From the IMG/VR virus record IMGVR_UViG_3300042731_009106, positions 62,001 through 126,000 of that record: a stretch of DNA of 64,000 nucleotides. One strand, written 5' to 3'. The DNA comes from a virus. Below the pieces are notes generated by a model, which worked only from the letters and a program-made list of their open reading frames with translations, was not told the DNA's origin and searched no databases. The position numbers and the translations under genes are program-made. Positions 60,339 through 64,000 of the stretch are shown in pieces. Every line of letters starts with the position of its first letter. Position 1 is the first letter of the stretch.

Positions 60339-61094
60339 ATGGGTAAAGGTATCTCAATAGCTTTCATTACTTCAGTATTTGGATACAATGGCAATGACCC
60401 TAAAAAATTTGAAAAAATTAAAGGGGCTCAATATTTTTTATTTACAGATAGGCCTGAATCTAGCTTCGATACTGATTGGGAAATCATTAATGTTGCAGGT
60501 ATCCTAGATATTGCTAATTTAGATTGCAATGTAAAAAAATCTAGATATTGCAAATTTATGGGCTGGAGTGTGCTAGAGGCAATGGGTGGCGTTTTTGATT
60601 ATGTTTATTATTGCGATGTTCATTTAAGCCCAAATCATCATTTAAATTGGCCAGAGCTTTCCAAATACATATCTCATCATGATTTTCCCTTTACTCAAGA
60701 TGTCCATATTGATCCCGAAATAAGAAAAAAAGGAATCAAACAAGAACTTAAAGCAATAATCAAACATGAACGAGATACTGTAGAGCAAGTTGACAAAACA
60801 ACACGATATCTTGAAAAATGGTTTCCAGATGTAGACTTAGATTCTCCTAAGTTTTTTCAAAATACTGTTTTTGGCTACGAATATCAATCCAAATTAGTAA
60901 GGCTTATTTTTGCAACATTTTGGGGACATTACTCAAGAAATGACATTACCTTCAGAGATCAACCATTATGGAATGCTATTTTAAAGAAATATAAACTAAT
61001 ACCCTTTCACAAAGTCAAACTCCTAAATCGTTTTTTTGTTAAAACAGGCCTTTATGGTAAACATGGCTTAAGAGGTTTTGACGATGAAGATTAG
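60339..61094 (+). CDS. DUF616-like glycosyltransferase candidate
   Basis: 251 aa. IAFITSVFGY...AQYFLFTDRPESSFDTDWEII...KKSRYCKFMGWSVLEAMGGVFDYVYYCDVHLSP gives the order of a DUF616-type GT-A protein: a TD-x-P strand, the KSRYCKF helix and a C-D-V motif in place of the usual DxN. FRDQPLWNAIL near the end is the acceptor D-Q element. Family assignment by eye. Confidence 0.6.
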   Translation: MGKGISIAFITSVFGYNGNDPKKFEKIKGAQYFLFTDRPESSFDTDWEIINVAGILDIANLDCNVKKSRYCKFMGWSVLEAMGGVFDYVYYCDVHLSPNHHLNWPELSKYISHHDFPFTQDVHIDPEIRKKGIKQELKAIIKHERDTVEQVDKTTRYLEKWFPDVDLDSPKFFQNTVFGYEYQSKLVRLIFATFWGHYSRNDITFRDQPLWNAILKKYKLIPFHKVKLLNRFFVKTGLYGKHGLRGFDDED

Positions 61095-61113
61095 TAATTT
61101 AACATAAAAAGTA

Positions 61114-62019
61114 ATGTACATAATATTAGGAAAAAACGGATATATAGCAGAAGCTATAACAAAAGAATTAAAGTCACGCGATTTACCTCATATCGCGCTT
61201 AGTCGCACAGATGTAGATTATACAAATATGAAAATTTTTGATAATTGGCTATCAAATACTGTATACAAAAAAACAGTGAAACATCATAATGTTTCTATCA
61301 TTAATTGCGCGGGATATATCGGTAAACCAAATGTGGATGCTTGCGAGCTAAATAAAGCAGATACAGTTGAAGGTAATGTAATATTCCCTGCAATGCTTTC
61401 GCAACTTTGTGCAAATAAAGGATATTTATATACTCATATTTCTTCGGGATGTATTTATGGCGGGTATGAAAAAGATTTCACAGAAGAAGATGCGCCTAAT
61501 TTTGACTTTCAAAATGGTAGTTTTTATAGTGGGACAAAAGCTCTTGCAGAAAAAATTGTAAAACAAAATGTACCAAAGAGTTATATTTTTAGATTACGCA
61601 TACCATTTGATGAATTTGAGTCTCCACGTAATTACTTGACTAAATTATTATCTTATGACATGCTTCTAGATGCGCGTAACTCTCTTTCTCATCGTGCAGA
61701 TTTCGCAAAATACACAATTGACTTAATCGAGAAAAAAGTTCCATTTGGGATTTACAATGTGACAAATAAAGGTAGTGTTACTACCAAAGAAGTTGTAGAA
61801 CTCATGAAATGCCATTTGCGCGACAACTTAGCTTTCAAAATGCCAGATAAAGAGTTTAAATTCTTCAGTAAGTTAGATAATTTCATGCAAGAGGTTACTG
61901 CTCCTCGCTCGAATTGTGTTCTTGACACATCAAAAATTGAAAAATATATTCCCATCAGAACTGCACAAGATGCACTCAAAGATGCTCTATCTAAATATGT
62001 AATTCAAAAAGATTTATGA
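61114..62019 (+). CDS. Nucleotide-rhamnose epimerase/reductase (NRS/ER, RmlD-like)
   Basis: 301 aa. NAD(P)-binding GKNGYIAEAI near the N-terminus; NCAGYIGKPNVDACELNKADT; HISSGCIYGG; YSGTK catalytic Tyr/Lys; RLRIPFDEFESPRNYLTKLLSY; APRSNCVLDTSKI. This order is that of plant and viral UDP-4-keto-6-deoxyglucose 3,5-epimerase/4-reductases, which finish nucleotide-L-rhamnose. It would supply rhamnose to phage transferases. It contains the second copy of the 22-nt palindromic repeat. Confidence 0.85.
   Translation: MYIILGKNGYIAEAITKELKSRDLPHIALSRTDVDYTNMKIFDNWLSNTVYKKTVKHHNVSIINCAGYIGKPNVDACELNKADTVEGNVIFPAMLSQLCANKGYLYTHISSGCIYGGYEKDFTEEDAPNFDFQNGSFYSGTKALAEKIVKQNVPKSYIFRLRIPFDEFESPRNYLTKLLSYDMLLDARNSLSHRADFAKYTIDLIEKKVPFGIYNVTNKGSVTTKEVVELMKCHLRDNLAFKMPDKEFKFFSKLDNFMQEVTAPRSNCVLDTSKIEKYIPIRTAQDALKDALSKYVIQKDL
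61277..61298 (+). repeat. 22-nt repeat with perfect inner palindrome, copy 2
   Basis: Exact match to 55989-56010, in the same codon phase and encoding the same residues (K-H-H-N-V-S-I) in an unrelated protein. Confidence 0.85.
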
Positions 62020-62801
62020 ATCCTTTGGATTTGCATAATCAAAATACAGGTAAAACTATCAACGAGCGGATACAATGGTCTATGGCTCATGCTAGACTAC
62101 CTTTAAAAAAGTACTGCACAGATAAAATCAAATGCAAGCAATATATTAAAGATAAATTAGGAGAAGGTTTTACGGCTAAACTTTTAGCTTCTGCAGATAA
62201 TGTTGATACTCTTCGGTCAATTATATCAAAATCCGAAAATCATCCTAATAATTTTATATTAAAAGCCAATAATGATTCAGGCGGAACTACTTTCATTAAA
62301 GATAAAAAAATCTCAAAAGATCAACAATCATTAATTGAGAAATATAAAAATAACATATATGAGGGGTTTTTTCAAGGTGAGTGGTTTTATTCAGGCATAG
62401 AATATAAATGTTTTTCTGAAGAATTATTGGGTAATAATTTAACTGACTACAAATTTCATTGCGCTGGAGGTTCACCAAGGTTTGCAAATATTGTCAAAGA
62501 TAGAAATATTAACTCTATAAATCACATTCATGTTGATATGGAAGGTCAAGCTTTAAACTTTGAATTAGAATCTTCAATCCCACTTTCCAAAACATTTATA
62601 AAGCCATCTAACTGGGAGTTAATGAAATTAGTTGCCAAGGTATTATGTCAAGATTTTGATTACGTTAGGGTTGATTTATTTAATACAGATTTACATGATT
62701 GTTCTGACAAATCAATTTTTGTATCCGAATTAACCTTTGCTCCAATGAGAGGACATCATTGCGGTTCTGGTCAAACAGAGGCTGGCAGATTAATTTCTTG
62801 A
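62016..62801 (+). CDS. TupA-like ATP-grasp enzyme
   Basis: 261 aa. CTDKIKCKQYIKDKLGEGF, NFILKANNDSGGTTFI, WFYSGIEYKCFSEELLGNNLTDYKFHCAGG follow the TupA-like ATP-grasp family (PF14305), found in polysaccharide and teichuronopeptide loci, where it may ligate amino acids to uronic acids. YVRVDLFN and FVSELTFAPMRG supply the late metal and substrate residues. Coupled to the reductase by 4 nt. Confidence 0.82.
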   Translation: MNPLDLHNQNTGKTINERIQWSMAHARLPLKKYCTDKIKCKQYIKDKLGEGFTAKLLASADNVDTLRSIISKSENHPNNFILKANNDSGGTTFIKDKKISKDQQSLIEKYKNNIYEGFFQGEWFYSGIEYKCFSEELLGNNLTDYKFHCAGGSPRFANIVKDRNINSINHIHVDMEGQALNFELESSIPLSKTFIKPSNWELMKLVAKVLCQDFDYVRVDLFNTDLHDCSDKSIFVSELTFAPMRGHHCGSGQTEAGRLIS

Positions 62802-62944
62802 TGTGCAATATATATATTTTTTGCGAAGGAGGCTTGGGTAACAGAATTAATACCCTAATTAATGGCTTATTTTTATCTACAGAACTTAATAGAAAACTTA
62901 TTTTAATTTGGCCTCAAACTAATTGCAAAACTTTTAAAGTGTAA
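62801..62944 (+). pseudogene. Truncated GGLGNR-type glycosyltransferase
   Basis: 47 aa only. IYIFCEGGLGNRINTLINGLFLSTELNRKLILIWP is the N-terminal donor-loop motif of fucosyltransferase-like enzymes that are normally about 250-300 aa; nothing of the remainder follows in any frame. The stop is the TAA within the next gene's GTG-TAATAT element, so the 3' part was probably replaced. Overlaps the ATP-grasp stop (TGATG). Confidence 0.75.
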
Positions 62945-62947
62945 TAT
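62939..62947 (+). promoter_or_regulatory. Class 2 promoter element
   Basis: GTG-TAATAT, 5 nt before the GTG start at 62953. It contains the stop codon of the truncated upstream gene. Confidence 0.58.
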
Positions 62948-62952
62948 AATGC

Positions 62953-63492
62953 GTGGAACTTTGCAATAATACACCAGCAATCAAATGTTTTTTAAGGAGA
63001 GAATTCGTCTCCAACTCTGAAGATATACCCGATCATTTAAATTGTGTAATTTTCGGCGTTCATACAATCAAAAATCAAGCTATGACATTTGTAGCTATGA
63101 TTGAAAATGGCGCAGTATATACCAAGCTACCCTTACATGCCTTTTGTTGGCTCAAGGAAGCTCCACAAAGAGATTTGTCATTCTTAATGACTTATGACTC
63201 ATTTAGCTACTCAAACAGCGTTATTGAATACGATTATCTCAAATATATGAATTGTAAGTTTTTTGATGAAAATAAAGAATTTCATCATGGTCAATATATG
63301 TTTACCCTAGAGCCTTATGGTTCAGATCGTGCAGAAGACCCAAAGTTTTATAAACCATTTCATTTTATAAAATTAAACGAGGGCAATTTTGCCGCACAAC
63401 CAACAAATAAGATCATATGGGATGACCATATAGTAAATGATAGTGTAAAATTTATACCTAAACCCAACACGGAAATATATAACGTAGAATAG
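62953..63492 (+). CDS. Hypothetical protein (179 aa)
   Basis: GTG start. Mixed alpha/beta protein with AVYTKLPLHAFCWL and YSNSVIEYDYLKYM motifs. It has the look of a conserved virion-associated protein, but I cannot name a family. The class 2 element upstream points to later expression. Leaderless GTG start. Confidence 0.6.
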   Translation: MELCNNTPAIKCFLRREFVSNSEDIPDHLNCVIFGVHTIKNQAMTFVAMIENGAVYTKLPLHAFCWLKEAPQRDLSFLMTYDSFSYSNSVIEYDYLKYMNCKFFDENKEFHHGQYMFTLEPYGSDRAEDPKFYKPFHFIKLNEGNFAAQPTNKIIWDDHIVNDSVKFIPKPNTEIYNVE

Positions 63493-63509
63493 AAACTTAC
63501 AAATATTAA

Positions 63510-64000
63510 ATGAAAATTGCAACAATAGGCAGTTGTCAAGCAATGGCGCTAAATTGGTATGTACATAGATTGCTGCCAGATTCTGAATGTAAATGGGTAT
63601 CACCTGAATTATTTCAATTTTGGGGAAATAAGCCCCAATACACTTCAACAAAAAGTATGTGGCAATCTCAAGCAAATCATAATATTTTTAATACGGATGA
63701 AGGTATTGATTATATAAAATCAGCAGATTATATTGTTTATCAAAAAATAAAACCTTCAACATCTGCTTCATTCAACTATGAGAAAATTGAATCCTATACA
63801 AAACCTTCAGCTCAAGTAGTATCGTTAACATATATTCATTACGATAAAAGTGCAAGTGATCCACTACAAGGAATGGTCGAACGAGAAGAACTTCTTTCAC
63901 CTGATATTAGAATCAGTAAATTAATTTCAGAACACCCTGATCGTGAAAATTTTAAATTTAATGCGAAAGGCACACATTGCAATTCAGTTGTATTTCTTGA
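63510..64000 (+). CDS. WcbI-like polysaccharide biosynthesis protein (partial, runs off the end)
   Basis: ATG at 63510; open to the end of the window (about 163 codons). KIATIGSCQAMALNWYVHRLL matches the opening of the 57680 WcbI-like protein, and KWVSPELFQFWG, DYIVYQKI and DPLQGMVEREELL show shared segments. It appears to be a divergent paralogue, completing cluster D at least to the window edge. Confidence 0.75.
   Translation, partial: MKIATIGSCQAMALNWYVHRLLPDSECKWVSPELFQFWGNKPQYTSTKSMWQSQANHNIFNTDEGIDYIKSADYIVYQKIKPSTSASFNYEKIESYTKPSAQVVSLTYIHYDKSASDPLQGMVEREELLSPDIRISKLISEHPDRENFKFNAKGTHCNSVVFL

Noticed and set aside
1-64000. CRISPR array or integrase/attachment site
   Set aside because: No regularly spaced repeats and no integrase or transposase motifs were seen; the only longer repeats are the 43-nt and 22-nt pairs.

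Overview
The window is 64 kb of A+T-rich DNA from a large tailed bacteriophage. It has virion-type genes, a phage-encoded replisome, nucleotide metabolism genes, a tmRNA, a tRNA and several homing-type HNH endonucleases. Genes are tightly packed, with ATGA-type overlaps, and both strands are used in blocks. The host is probably Gram-negative, because the phage encodes a secreted outer-membrane beta-barrel and a lipoprotein. An ECF sigma factor resembling the Rhodopirellula/Verrucomicrobium sigma family suggests a PVC-superphylum host such as Verrucomicrobia. That host is an inference, not a demonstrated fact.

Layout. 1-3.2 kb: three unrecognised, probably virion-associated proteins. 3.3-14.3 kb: a sigma70-type promoter, a small protein and RecA/UvsX, followed by ten coupled glycan genes (cluster A). 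14.3-24 kb: replication block with a nuclease, DnaB helicase, primase, RecB/Cas4-like nuclease, membrane/coiled-coil protein, and DNA polymerase III alpha divided over a PHP-domain gene and a polymerase gene with a DEDDh exonuclease between them. 23.9-28 kb: ClpC-like unfoldase, a probable virion protein and a complete tmRNA. 28-39.6 kb: nucleotide metabolism (2-deoxyribosyltransferase-like, dCMP deaminase, dNMP kinase), repair (UvdE-like), nucleases, beta-barrel protein, C5-cytosine methyltransferase, sigma-like factor and inorganic pyrophosphatase. 39.7-47.8 kb: glycan cluster B (+). 47.8-53.5 kb: glycan cluster C (-). 53.6-57.7 kb: small early-type genes, ECF sigma factor, two HNH endonucleases, tRNA-Thr(UGU), and a transglutaminase-like lipoprotein. 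57.7-64 kb: small genes and glycan cluster D, including a rhamnose-type epimerase/reductase, an ATP-grasp enzyme, two WcbI-like proteins and a truncated glycan gene. In all about 34 genes look glycan-related, including six sulfotransferases.

Two promoter classes can be read directly. Class 1 is sigma70-like: TTGACT/TTGACA, a 16-17 bp spacer, then a TATAAT-like box, in front of recA, dnaB, the PHP gene, tmRNA, the deaminase, the methyltransferase, the sigma-like gene and others. Class 2 is a short GTG-TAATAT/TATATA element with no -35, in front of virion genes, clpC and glycan cluster C, and is probably a later class. In both classes the start codon usually lies only 5-7 nt after the box, so transcripts should be leaderless or nearly so. 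Clear Shine-Dalgarno sites are almost absent; dnaE is the main exception.

The most unusual features are the leaderless promoter architecture, the divided polymerase III alpha subunit, the neighbouring tmRNA and ClpP-loop-bearing unfoldase (a possible phage-directed trans-translation/proteolysis route), and the very large and diverse glycosyltransferase/sulfotransferase set.
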